From Massilia sp. BJB1822 (GTDB taxonomy: Bacteria > Pseudomonadota > Gammaproteobacteria > Burkholderiales > Burkholderiaceae_D), in the NCBI RefSeq assembly GCF_013369485.1, contig NZ_JABWEB010000012.1:1-64000 (forward strand): 64,000 bases of DNA, in the 5' to 3' direction. Each line of letters begins with the position of its first letter. The first letter of the stretch is position 1. Below are positions 42,321-49,065 of the stretch, in pieces. The position numbers and the translations under genes were made by a program. Below the pieces are notes generated by a model. That model made no database searches. It was not told where the DNA came from and saw nothing but the letters and a program-made list of their open reading frames with translations.

Positions 42321-42853
42321 GGCGCCAGCCGATAGGTGGATTGCACCAGTCCCGAAGGGAAGCTGCGGCTCGATACCAGCTTCAAATCAATGTCCTGCGC
42401 CAGCGCGCCAAACAGCGGCCGGCCCGATCCGATCAGCACGGGTACGGTGGTGACGACCATATCGCTCACCAGGCCGTCGCGCAGGAAGGACTGCACCAGC
42501 TGTCCGCCATCGACATAGATCCGGCGCACATTTTCTCCTGCCAGCATTGCGATGGCGTCCTTTGGCGCGAGCCTGGAGAAGCGGACCTTGCCCAGCAGCG
42601 CTGCCGGCACCGGCGCATCGGCCAGTTGTTCAGAGAGCACCAGCACCGGCAGCTCATATGGCCAGGCGCCGAAGCTCAGAACCTTCTCATAACAGCCGCG
42701 GCCCATGACGATCATATCCTTGTCGGCGATGAAGCTGGCGTAGCCATGATCCTCATTCGGATCGTCACGCTGCAAGAGCCAGTCGATATTGCCGTCGGGG
42801 CGGGCGATGAAACCATCCAGGCTGGTGGCGATGAAAATATGGGCAGTGGTCAT
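42317..42853 (-). CDS. Dihydrofolate reductase-like (RibD C-terminal) protein
   Basis: 178 residues of the RibD C-terminal/DHFR-like fold (MTTAHIFIATSLDGFIARPDGNIDWLL is the diagnostic N terminus), followed by KDMIVMGRGCYEKVL, LSEQLADAP, and IYVDGGQLVQSFLRDGLVSDMVVTTVPVLIGSGRPLF. Such YyaP/YwjB-like proteins bind NADPH; their substrates are mostly unknown and they are often regulated by adjacent TetR or LysR genes. A GGAGACACC site precedes the ATG. It is in an operon with the TetR gene. Confidence 0.88.
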   Translation of the reverse strand: MTTAHIFIATSLDGFIARPDGNIDWLLQRDDPNEDHGYASFIADKDMIVMGRGCYEKVLSFGAWPYELPVLVLSEQLADAPVPAALLGKVRFSRLAPKDAIAMLAGENVRRIYVDGGQLVQSFLRDGLVSDMVVTTVPVLIGSGRPLFGALAQDIDLKLVSSRSFPSGLVQSTYRLAP

Positions 42854-42868
42854 GGTGTCTCCTTTATT

Positions 42869-42881
42869 TATACATCGTATA
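42869..42881. promoter_or_regulatory. Probable TetR operator
   Basis: TATAC-ATC-GTATA, an inverted repeat 16 bases before the reductase start, in an AT-rich promoter stretch. Its position suits autorepression of the reductase-TetR operon. Confidence 0.55.
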
Positions 42882-42928
42882 TTTTAACATGCGATAAAGG
42901 ATGCGGCGGCTTGGCCGCTGGCGGAGAG

Positions 42929-43822
42929 CTATGCCGCTGGCCGCCTGCCTTCGAACAGGTCTTTCATTTCGCGCAGGCCGGCGGTCAGGCATTCCACCGT
43001 GGCCGATATCCTGGGCACGCCGCGCAACTGGCGCGGCGTGAGGAGCCACAGTTGCGAACGAAACTCCGTTAGCAGCGGGGAGACGCGCCGCAGGTGGGGG
43101 CTGGCGTCGCCCAGGTGGCAGGGCAGGATGCCGACGCCCAGGCCTTCTTCGAGTAGCCGGTAGACTGCCAGCGTGCTGGAACAGCGCACCGCCGCGCGCC
43201 GCATCAGCCCTTGCGCCTGCAGCCATTGCGACGATGCCAGATGCCCCAGCGATTCATCGACGGTGACCCAGGTCTGCTCGTGCAGTGTTTCCTCCGAGAC
43301 GCCGGGCCAGTTCACGAGAGCGTAGATAGCCACCTCGATATTGCACACCACACGCCCGATCAGGTCGCCTTCCGGTTCGCCGCCGGAGCGCAGGGCGATA
43401 TCGGCTTCGCGCTGGCGCATTTTGGCCAGGCTTTCCCCGGTGATGAGGTTGATGGTGACCTGCGGCAGTTCGCGCCGGCAGCGGGCCAAAAGCGGCGGTA
43501 CAATACGGGGGATCAGCACTTCGGTCGTGGTCAGCGTGAGGCGTCCGGCGGCGCCCAGTTCGGCATCGCGCTCCAGGTCGCGCAGGCGCTGGTCGAATTC
43601 TTCGGCCAAAGCCAGCAGCTCGGCCGCTGCGGCGGTCGGACGGTAGCCCTGGCGGCTGCGCTCGAACAAGGTGGCGCCCAGGCCGGCCTCGATATCGCGG
43701 ATGCGGCGGAACAGGGTGGGGTGGCTGGAACCCAAGGCTTCGGCCGCCTTGGACAGGGAGCCATGGCGGGCCACCGCCAGGATGACTTGGTAATCGTTCC
43801 AGGCCAGGCTGCTGGTATTCAT
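42929..43822 (-). CDS. LysR-family transcriptional regulator
   Basis: 297 residues from the ATG with an AAGGAGCATTGTTG leader (MNTSSLAWNDYQVILAVARHGSLSKAAEALGSSHPTLFRRIRDIEAGLGATLFERS). The HTH is in the first 60 residues; the substrate-binding domain starts near residue 90 (LTLTTTEVLIPRIVPPLL) and ends LFEGRRPAA. The frame is open further upstream but without a ribosome site. It may control the divergent DUF1579-like gene (176-base gap) or the reductase-TetR operon. Ligand not predictable. Confidence 0.9.
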   Translation of the reverse strand: MNTSSLAWNDYQVILAVARHGSLSKAAEALGSSHPTLFRRIRDIEAGLGATLFERSRQGYRPTAAAAELLALAEEFDQRLRDLERDAELGAAGRLTLTTTEVLIPRIVPPLLARCRRELPQVTINLITGESLAKMRQREADIALRSGGEPEGDLIGRVVCNIEVAIYALVNWPGVSEETLHEQTWVTVDESLGHLASSQWLQAQGLMRRAAVRCSSTLAVYRLLEEGLGVGILPCHLGDASPHLRRVSPLLTEFRSQLWLLTPRQLRGVPRISATVECLTAGLREMKDLFEGRRPAA

Positions 43823-43998
43823 CAACAATGCTCCTTGGGCGTGGCGCCAGGTCATGAAGTGGCGCATCGTAGCATTCTTTTTGCTATCGTCGTCCGCGAT
43901 GTTCATTCCTGAAAACATGCTGTTCACTGCTGGTCTGTCGCCCGCTATTGCTGCTGGCGACAATGGCGTCATCGAAACCAATTGTGAAAGGAAGAACT

Positions 43999-44508
43999 AT
44001 GTACCGTAAGCTCCTGCTGGCATTTGCCTTACTGGCTGGCGCCGCCACGCACGCGGCAGCATGCAACACGTCCGAATCCAGGCAATTCGATTTTTGGGTC
44101 GACAATTGGGAGGCGGTCGACCGCGACGGCAAGCTGCTGGGGCATACCTTGATCGAGAAGATCGAGCAAGGCTGCGTGCTGCAGGAATGGTGGCGCGGCA
44201 ATGGGCCGGAAAACGGCGCAGGTACCAGCCTCAGCATGTACGACCGCAAGCACAAGCTGTGGCGCCATGTGTGGGCTAGCGCGCGCGGCAATTTTGCGCC
44301 CATCGACGGCGGTTGGCAGGGTGACCGCATGCTGATGACCGGCTATTTCATCAACGATAAAGGCGAGCGCGAGTTCCATCGCACTGTCTGGAAGCCGATT
44401 CCCGGCGGCGTGCACCATGTCTGGGATTCCAGCACCGACGGCGGCGCGACTTGGAACGTCATACACGAAGCATGGCTGCGCCGTACCGATAAGGTGCTCG
44501 TGAAGTAG
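43999..44508 (+). CDS. Secreted DUF1579-like protein
   Basis: 169 residues with a signal peptide, MYRKLLLAFALLAGAATHAAA, after a GAAAGGAAGAACT leader. The mature part has CNTSESRQFDFWVDNWEAVDRDGKLLGHTLIEKIEQGCVLQEWWRG, GTSLSMYDRKHKLWRHVW and MLMTGYFINDKGEREFHRTVWKPIPGG, the lipocalin-like pattern of DUF1579/related proteins (F.FW.G.W....G). A partial copy of its last 65 bases lies at 45912-45976. The function is unknown; binding of a small lipophilic ligand is plausible. Confidence 0.8.
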   Translation: MYRKLLLAFALLAGAATHAAACNTSESRQFDFWVDNWEAVDRDGKLLGHTLIEKIEQGCVLQEWWRGNGPENGAGTSLSMYDRKHKLWRHVWASARGNFAPIDGGWQGDRMLMTGYFINDKGEREFHRTVWKPIPGGVHHVWDSSTDGGATWNVIHEAWLRRTDKVLVK

Positions 44509-44588
44509 GCGAACTCAAAAGGGGCTGGGACCGTGAAGCCGATCCTCCCTTATGTCCTGGAAAGGTAGAGGCTACCGTGGCAGCCGAG

Positions 44589-45188
44589 TCAAGGCAGTTT
44601 GATGGTAATAGCTTCGAATAAAGCAGTGAGGGGCGCAGGCTGGCGGTTGTATGCCGCGATGTTTGCGTCAATCCATAGCGTTTTGTTCATGGCTGCCCAA
44701 TTGAGCGCAAATCCGGCATGCAATGCCATGAGTTCAAACAGCAACCTTTGCGAGCGGCCGTTCCCCTCACGAAAAGGGTGTAAAACGTTCAGCTCACCAT
44801 AGAAATAGGCCAGTCGGGAGATGAAATTCTCCCGGCTCAGTCCGGTAAGGAACTTTTCTTTCCGAAGTTGCCCGAAAAGTTTGGCAGCTTCCGCCTCAAT
44901 GAATTCGGGAGCAGCGAACAAGCTACGGTCCTTGCTGATTTTGACAGTGCGGAGCTCTCCTGCCCACTCATACACATCCTGGAACAAATAAAAATGTATA
45001 TTCTTTCAAGTCGATAAGGAGAATTCCCGCAAGGAAGGATATTCGTAGTGCGCCATGCGAAACTGGGAAAACTCTACCTCTGCTGAGGAGAGAAGTTCCT
45101 GGTCCTGTATTCCCAGTATGTTTCTTAAGACTTCAGAGTTGGGATAGCAATAAATGGTGTCAAAGCCTGTGCCGTACTTATCCGGCAT
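44589..45188 (-). pseudogene. fic: fic toxin gene split by an in-frame stop codon
   Basis: The minus strand encodes a Fic AMP-transferase in one frame: N-terminal DKYGTGFDTIYCYPNSEVLRNILGI, then REFSLST, a TGA stop (45006-45008), KNIHFYLFQDVYEWAGELRTV and the intact catalytic motif HPFREGNGRSQR. The join LST-stop-KNIHFYLFQDVYEW lines up with the usual Fic ...LxxIHxxLFQDVYEWAGE, so a single base change has inserted the stop with no frame change. A TTG at 44985-44987 could restart translation of the catalytic half. The 5' end overlaps the putative antitoxin gene by 11 bases. Toxin activity is probably lost or reduced, unless the stop is read through. Confidence 0.85.
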
Positions 45189-45753
45189 ATTTGGCCTTGA
45201 TCGATTCCAGCGTCGTCAGGGGACTGGTTTCGACCGGCTTCAGCCCCTCCAACTGGAGGCTGGCTCGATAATTTGAATCGCGAAGCTCCATAAAATATTG
45301 GCGCTTTAGTTCGTGTTGCAACTGTGTGCTTGGATCGAGCGTCGCACAGGCGGCCAATGCTTTATCGATTTCCTGTTGAAAACTTGTCGCCTTGTCCTGA
45401 TGACGTTGAAAAGCCTGGACCTTCTTAAGTTCCGCCGTATACTTCGCCATCGGATCAAGCTCGCGCTGAACCCTCGCTGCCAAGTTTTTAGCCTGTTCGA
45501 TTTGACGCTGAAAATGGCGCGCGGTCTTTACCGCGGTTTGTAACGTGGCGATGCCGTTAAGTTTACGGCGGAGCGCCGCGTCGAGGGTGCCCGATGTTCC
45601 GTCTAGATAGTAGGCAGGCGCACTTTTACCTGGTGCATGCCGGCGCATCTTGCCGCCCTGTTGCGCAATAAGCCGTTTGCGCTTTCGCATTCTCGCCGAA
45701 GTAAGCATAGTTTTAAAAGTGGGTGTGGCGCCAAGAATTTCATTGTACGCCAC
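45178..45753 (-). CDS. Putative Fic antitoxin (YhfG/VbhA-like inhibitory motif)
   Basis: Up to 191 residues, probably from a GTG (an internal ATG at residue 16 or 22 is also possible). Residues 60-150 are helical and coiled-coil-like (AVKTARHFQRQIEQAKNLAARVQRELD...). Near the end, RASLQLEG contains SxxxEG (Ser165, Glu169, Gly170), matching the (S/T)xxxE(G/N) inhibitory helix of Fic antitoxins, whose Glu blocks ATP binding. The stop overlaps the fic start by 11 bases. It is longer than usual YhfG-type antitoxins, so the N-terminal part is unexplained. Confidence 0.7.
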   Translation of the reverse strand: MAYNEILGATPTFKTMLTSARMRKRKRLIAQQGGKMRRHAPGKSAPAYYLDGTSGTLDAALRRKLNGIATLQTAVKTARHFQRQIEQAKNLAARVQRELDPMAKYTAELKKVQAFQRHQDKATSFQQEIDKALAACATLDPSTQLQHELKRQYFMELRDSNYRASLQLEGLKPVETSPLTTLESIKAKYAG

Positions 45754-45795
45754 CCCAACGCATGCTTGCTAAGTATGGATTGCCTTATCTTAATT

Positions 45796-45911
45796 TCGAA
45801 GATCGAGCGCCCGTGCAGGCTCAGCACCGCGCCGCCGCCTGGTCGTAGGACAGGCCCTGCAGGGTAAAGCCGCTCAGGGTGAAGGCATTCTGTCCGGCGT
45901 CGCCGCCATTC
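45796..45911 (-). pseudogene. Mosaic remnant of an MFS transporter gene
   Basis: Two pieces resembling the transporter at 46547-47899 are fused: 45796-45824 matches its 3' end (about 46556-46587, encoding LSLNRALD) and 45825-45911 matches an internal segment (about 46757-46843), giving NGGDAGQNAFTLSGFTLQGLSYDQAAA against NGGDTGQDAFILIGFTLLGLSYGQAAG. About 170 bases between are missing and a one-base deletion breaks the frame. It is the stump of a diverged second copy. Confidence 0.8.
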
Positions 45912-45976
45912 GCGCGACCTGGAACGTCATTCACGAGGCATGGCTGCGCCGCAGCGACAAGGTGCTCCTGAAGTAA
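45912..45976 (+). pseudogene. 3' stump of a DUF1579-like gene
   Basis: 65 bases match the last 65 bases of the gene at 43999-44508 at 57 positions by eye, and encode ATWNVIHEAWLRRSDKVLLK-stop against ATWNVIHEAWLRRTDKVLVK-stop. It abuts the MFS remnant directly, so one event or several joined pieces of two genes. Most differences are third-position changes, so the source was a functional diverged paralogue rather than a fresh copy. Confidence 0.8.
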
Positions 45977-46016
45977 ATGCAAATACGCTGTACCATCGCG
46001 CTTTTGCTTCAAAATA

Positions 46017-46484
46017 ATGGATAACACACAACTGCAGATTCGAGCCTTCGAGGCGGCGGATATTGAAAAGCTGTCGTCGATCTGGTTTGAGACTTCGCGC
46101 CAAGTGCATGCCTTCCTCGGCGAGGCGCGTCTGCGCGAGCAGCGCGCGCTGGTTGAGGAGGCGTATCTGCCGAATTCCGAAACTTGGGTGGCGTGCCTGG
46201 ATGGGACGCCGCTCGGATTTATCGGATTGATCGATTCCTTTATCGGCGGACTTTTCGTCGATCCAGGCCGGCAGGGGAGCGGCATTGGCCGGGCGTTGGC
46301 GCTCCATGCGCTCAAACTCAAGGGGGAGCTGGAACTGGAAGTCTACGCTGAAAACCGCGCTGCCTGCGCCTTTTACCGGCGCCTGGGCTTCGAGGAGGTT
46401 TCCCGGCGACCCGAGGATGATGAGGGTCTTCCTTTTGAGGTCATTCTGATGCGTTTGTGCAACATTGACCAGTCAGCAAGCTAG
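46017..46484 (+). CDS. GNAT-family N-acetyltransferase, YjaB-like
   Basis: 155 residues. N-terminal LQIRAFEAADIEKLSSIWFETSRQVHAFL, the acetyl-CoA loop in LFVDPGRQGSGIGRALALHAL and the C-terminal LEVYAENRAACAFYRRLGFEEVSR with the general-acid Tyr are standard GNAT features, nearest to YjaB/PhnO-like small-molecule acetyltransferases. It starts 40 bases after the duplication scar and ends just before a strong terminator. Substrate unknown. Confidence 0.88.
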   Translation: MDNTQLQIRAFEAADIEKLSSIWFETSRQVHAFLGEARLREQRALVEEAYLPNSETWVACLDGTPLGFIGLIDSFIGGLFVDPGRQGSGIGRALALHALKLKGELELEVYAENRAACAFYRRLGFEEVSRRPEDDEGLPFEVILMRLCNIDQSAS

Positions 46485-46503
46485 ATGGGTGGGGCGTAAA
46501 AAA

Positions 46504-46525
46504 GCCGGGTTGCCCCGGCTTTTTT
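46504..46525. terminator. Intrinsic terminator, probably bidirectional
   Basis: GCCGGG-TTGC-CCCGGC followed by six T and preceded by six A, between the convergent GNAT and MFS genes. Confidence 0.92.
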
Positions 46526-46546
46526 GCAGAATAGGCGTCGTTGCGT

Positions 46547-47899
46547 TCAGTTTTTGATATCCAGCGCCCGGTTCAGGCTCAGCGCCGCCAGCGAGCAGAC
46601 TGCGCCCGACAGCAGGTACAGGCCGACATAGGCCAGCCCGAACTTGGCCGAGACGCCCAGCGCCACCAGCGGCGCGAAGCCGGCGCCCACCAGCCAGGCC
46701 AGGTCGGAGGTCAGGGCCGCGCCGGTGTAGCGGAACTTGGCGGGGAAGTTGGCCGTCACCGCGCCGGCCGCCTGGCCGTAGGACAGGCCCAGCAGGGTGA
46801 AGCCGATCAGGATGAAAGCGTCCTGCCCGGTGTCGCCGCCGTTCAGCAGCATGGGGACGAAGGCGCTGAAGAGGGCGATCAGCGTGGCGAGCGTGCCCAG
46901 CGTGCGGCGGCGGCCGATGCGGTCGGCGATGATGCCCGAAGCCACCACCCCGCCCGCCATCAGGAAGACGCCGCCCATCTCGGTCAGCAGGAAGCCGGTC
47001 ACCGAGCGCGGCGAGTACAGATTGATCCAGGACAGCGGGAATACCGTGACCAGATGGAAGAGGGCATAGCTGGCCAGCGCGGCCAGCGCGCCGATGATGA
47101 CGTTGCGGCCTTGCGAGTGCGTCATTTCGCTCACGCTGACCGGCTGCAGTTCGCGCTCTTCCAGCAGGCGCGAGTATTCATTGGTGGAAATCAGGCGCAG
47201 GCGGGCGAACAGGGCGACCACATTGATGGCAAAGGCCACATAGAAGGGATAGCGCCAGCCCCAGTCCATGAAGTCCAGATTGTCCAAGGTGGAAATCAGA
47301 TACCAGAACAGGCCGGCGGCGATGAAGAAGCCCACGGGCGCGCCCAGCTGGCCCAGCATGGCGTACCAGCCGCGTTTGTCCTGCGGCGCGTTCAGGGCCA
47401 GCAGCGAAGGCAGGCCGTCCCAGGAGCCGCCCAGCGCCAGACCCTGGCCGATGCGCAGCAGCGACAGGATGATGATGGCGTTGACGCCCAGGTCCGAATA
47501 CGGCGGCAGGAAGGCGATGCCGGCCGTGGTCGAGCCGAGCAGGAAGAGGGCGATGGTGAGTTTGGCCTCGCGTCCGAAGCGGCGCTGGATGGCCATCGAC
47601 AGGACGGTGCCGATCGGTCTTGCAATAAAGGCAAAAGAGAAGATGACGAAGGCGTAGAGCGTGCCTTCCAGCCGGCCTTCAAACGGGAAAAACAGGGAGG
47701 GGAAGACCAGTACTGAAGCGATGGCGTACACGAAGAAGTCGAAATACTCGGAAGCGCGGCCGATGACCACGCCGACCGCTATTTCGCCGGGTGAGATGGG
47801 AGCGTTGTCGGTATTGAGGCGCCGCGCGTCGTCGGCATTGTCATGCTGCGGAATATCGGCAGGAATGCTGCCGTCATGCGTGGTATTCATGCTGGCCAT
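46547..47899 (-). CDS. MFS transporter of the metabolite:H+ symporter (MHS) type
   Basis: 450 residues from the chosen ATG (MASMNTTHDGSIPADIP); an ATG nine bases on is equally possible. About 12 transmembrane helices. The N-terminal ISPGEIAVGVVIGRASEYFDFFVYAIASVLVFPSLFFP is the MHS signature, the loop 2-3 motif is RPIGTVLSMAIQRRFGREAKL and the loop 8-9 copy is ASGIIADRIGRRRTL. The family imports organic acids or osmolytes with protons. It is divergent from cyoA, with a palindrome between. Fragments of a related gene survive at 45796-45911. Confidence 0.9.
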   Translation of the reverse strand: MASMNTTHDGSIPADIPQHDNADDARRLNTDNAPISPGEIAVGVVIGRASEYFDFFVYAIASVLVFPSLFFPFEGRLEGTLYAFVIFSFAFIARPIGTVLSMAIQRRFGREAKLTIALFLLGSTTAGIAFLPPYSDLGVNAIIILSLLRIGQGLALGGSWDGLPSLLALNAPQDKRGWYAMLGQLGAPVGFFIAAGLFWYLISTLDNLDFMDWGWRYPFYVAFAINVVALFARLRLISTNEYSRLLEERELQPVSVSEMTHSQGRNVIIGALAALASYALFHLVTVFPLSWINLYSPRSVTGFLLTEMGGVFLMAGGVVASGIIADRIGRRRTLGTLATLIALFSAFVPMLLNGGDTGQDAFILIGFTLLGLSYGQAAGAVTANFPAKFRYTGAALTSDLAWLVGAGFAPLVALGVSAKFGLAYVGLYLLSGAVCSLAALSLNRALDIKN

Positions 47900-47953
47900 A
47901 GTCTTTGTCTCAATAATTGTTGTAATAGGTGCTACACACGCCCAGTCCTGGCC

Positions 47954-47981
47954 TTGGACACGGGGAGGACAAAGTGTCCAA
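47954..47981. promoter_or_regulatory. Inverted repeat in the MFS-cyoA intergenic region
   Basis: TTGGACAC-12 bases-GTGTCCAA, a perfect 8-base inverted repeat, followed 2 bases later by another TGTCCAA half-site. It lies 55 bases before the MFS start and 66 before cyoA, so it could control both. The bound regulator is unknown; RegA is a candidate by genetic linkage only. Confidence 0.55.
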
Positions 47982-48046
47982 TGTCCAAAACTAGACGATA
48001 CAGGTACAGTGGCATGTTTCACATATCCTGTACAGCACTATATCGC

Positions 48047-49063
48047 ATGTTACATTCACTCCTTCGTCGCGGGCTGTTCCTTACACCACTTATTGCGCTT
48101 ACGGGCTGCGATATGGTAGTGATGAACCCGTCTGGTGATATCGCCCTTCAGCAAAGCCACCTTATCACGGTGTCCACCCTGCTGATGCTGCTGATTATCG
48201 TTCCTGTCATCTTCCTGACCATCCTGTTTGCCTGGCGTTACCGCAAAAGCAACACCAAGGCGAAATACGAGCCGGATTGGGACCACTCCACCCGTCTGGA
48301 ACTGGTGATCTGGGGCGCGCCCCTGTTGATCATCATCGTGCTGGGCCTGCTGACCTGGATCAGCACCCACACCCTCGACCCTTACCGTCCGCTGCAGCGT
48401 CTGGACGACAAGCGTCCGGTTCCTGCCAACGTCAAGCCGCTGGAAGTGCAAGTGGTGGCGATGGACTGGAAATGGCTGTTCATCTATCCGGAACAGGGCG
48501 TGGCGAGCGTGAATGAGCTGGTCGCTCCGGTCGACGTGCCGGTGCGCTTCAAGATCACCGCTTCGACCGTGATGAATTCCTTCTACATTCCCGCCCTGGC
48601 TGGCCAGATCTACGCGATGGCCGGCATGGAGACGCAGCTGAACGCGGTCATCAACAAGGCTGGCGTGTACGACGGCTTCTCGGCCAACTACAGCGGCGAA
48701 GGCTTCTCCCAGATGCGTTTCAAATTCCACGGCACCACCGCCGCGGACTTTGACAAGTGGGTGCAGAAGACCAAGAGCAGCACCGTGGCGCTGGACCGCG
48801 CCAACTACACTGCGCTGGACAAGCCCAGCATCGGCGACAAAGTGCGCCACTACGGTTCCGTCGAAGCCGGTCTGTACGACGCCATCGTCAACCGCTGCGT
48901 GGACCGCAACGCCGTCTGCATCAAGGATCAGATGGCCGAAGACGCCACCCGCATCAGCCGCAAAGTGAGCACCGCCTCGGTGGCCGCCGAGCGCAGCGCG
49001 CGCCGCATGACCGAGGCCAGCACGGCCGAAGTGTGCATCACCCCTGAAACGAAGAAGAACTAA
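48047..49063 (+). CDS. cyoA: Cytochrome bo3 ubiquinol oxidase subunit II
   Basis: 338 residues from MLHSLLRRGLFLTPLIALTGC, a lipoprotein signal with lipobox LTGC. Two transmembrane helices follow (about 40-65 and 85-105), then the cupredoxin domain (VQVVAMDWKWLFIYPEQGVASVNELVAPVDVPVRFKITASTVMNSFYIP). The Cys/His/Met ligands of the CuA centre are absent (ANYSGEGFSQMRF instead), which identifies a quinol oxidase. An upstream ATG at 48014 is possible. First gene of the cyo operon, 2 bases before cyoB. Confidence 0.94.
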   Translation: MLHSLLRRGLFLTPLIALTGCDMVVMNPSGDIALQQSHLITVSTLLMLLIIVPVIFLTILFAWRYRKSNTKAKYEPDWDHSTRLELVIWGAPLLIIIVLGLLTWISTHTLDPYRPLQRLDDKRPVPANVKPLEVQVVAMDWKWLFIYPEQGVASVNELVAPVDVPVRFKITASTVMNSFYIPALAGQIYAMAGMETQLNAVINKAGVYDGFSANYSGEGFSQMRFKFHGTTAADFDKWVQKTKSSTVALDRANYTALDKPSIGDKVRHYGSVEAGLYDAIVNRCVDRNAVCIKDQMAEDATRISRKVSTASVAAERSARRMTEASTAEVCITPETKKN

Positions 49064-49065
49064 GC

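Noticed and set aside
45821..46321. A 166-codon minus-strand frame that includes MFS-like residues at its end
   Set aside because: Most of it is antisense to the GNAT gene; only the last part is the MFS remnant, so it is not a gene.
46541..47716. A 391-codon plus-strand frame opposite the MFS transporter
   Set aside because: Gln/Gly/Ala/Arg-rich shadow of a clear 12-helix transporter, no domain.
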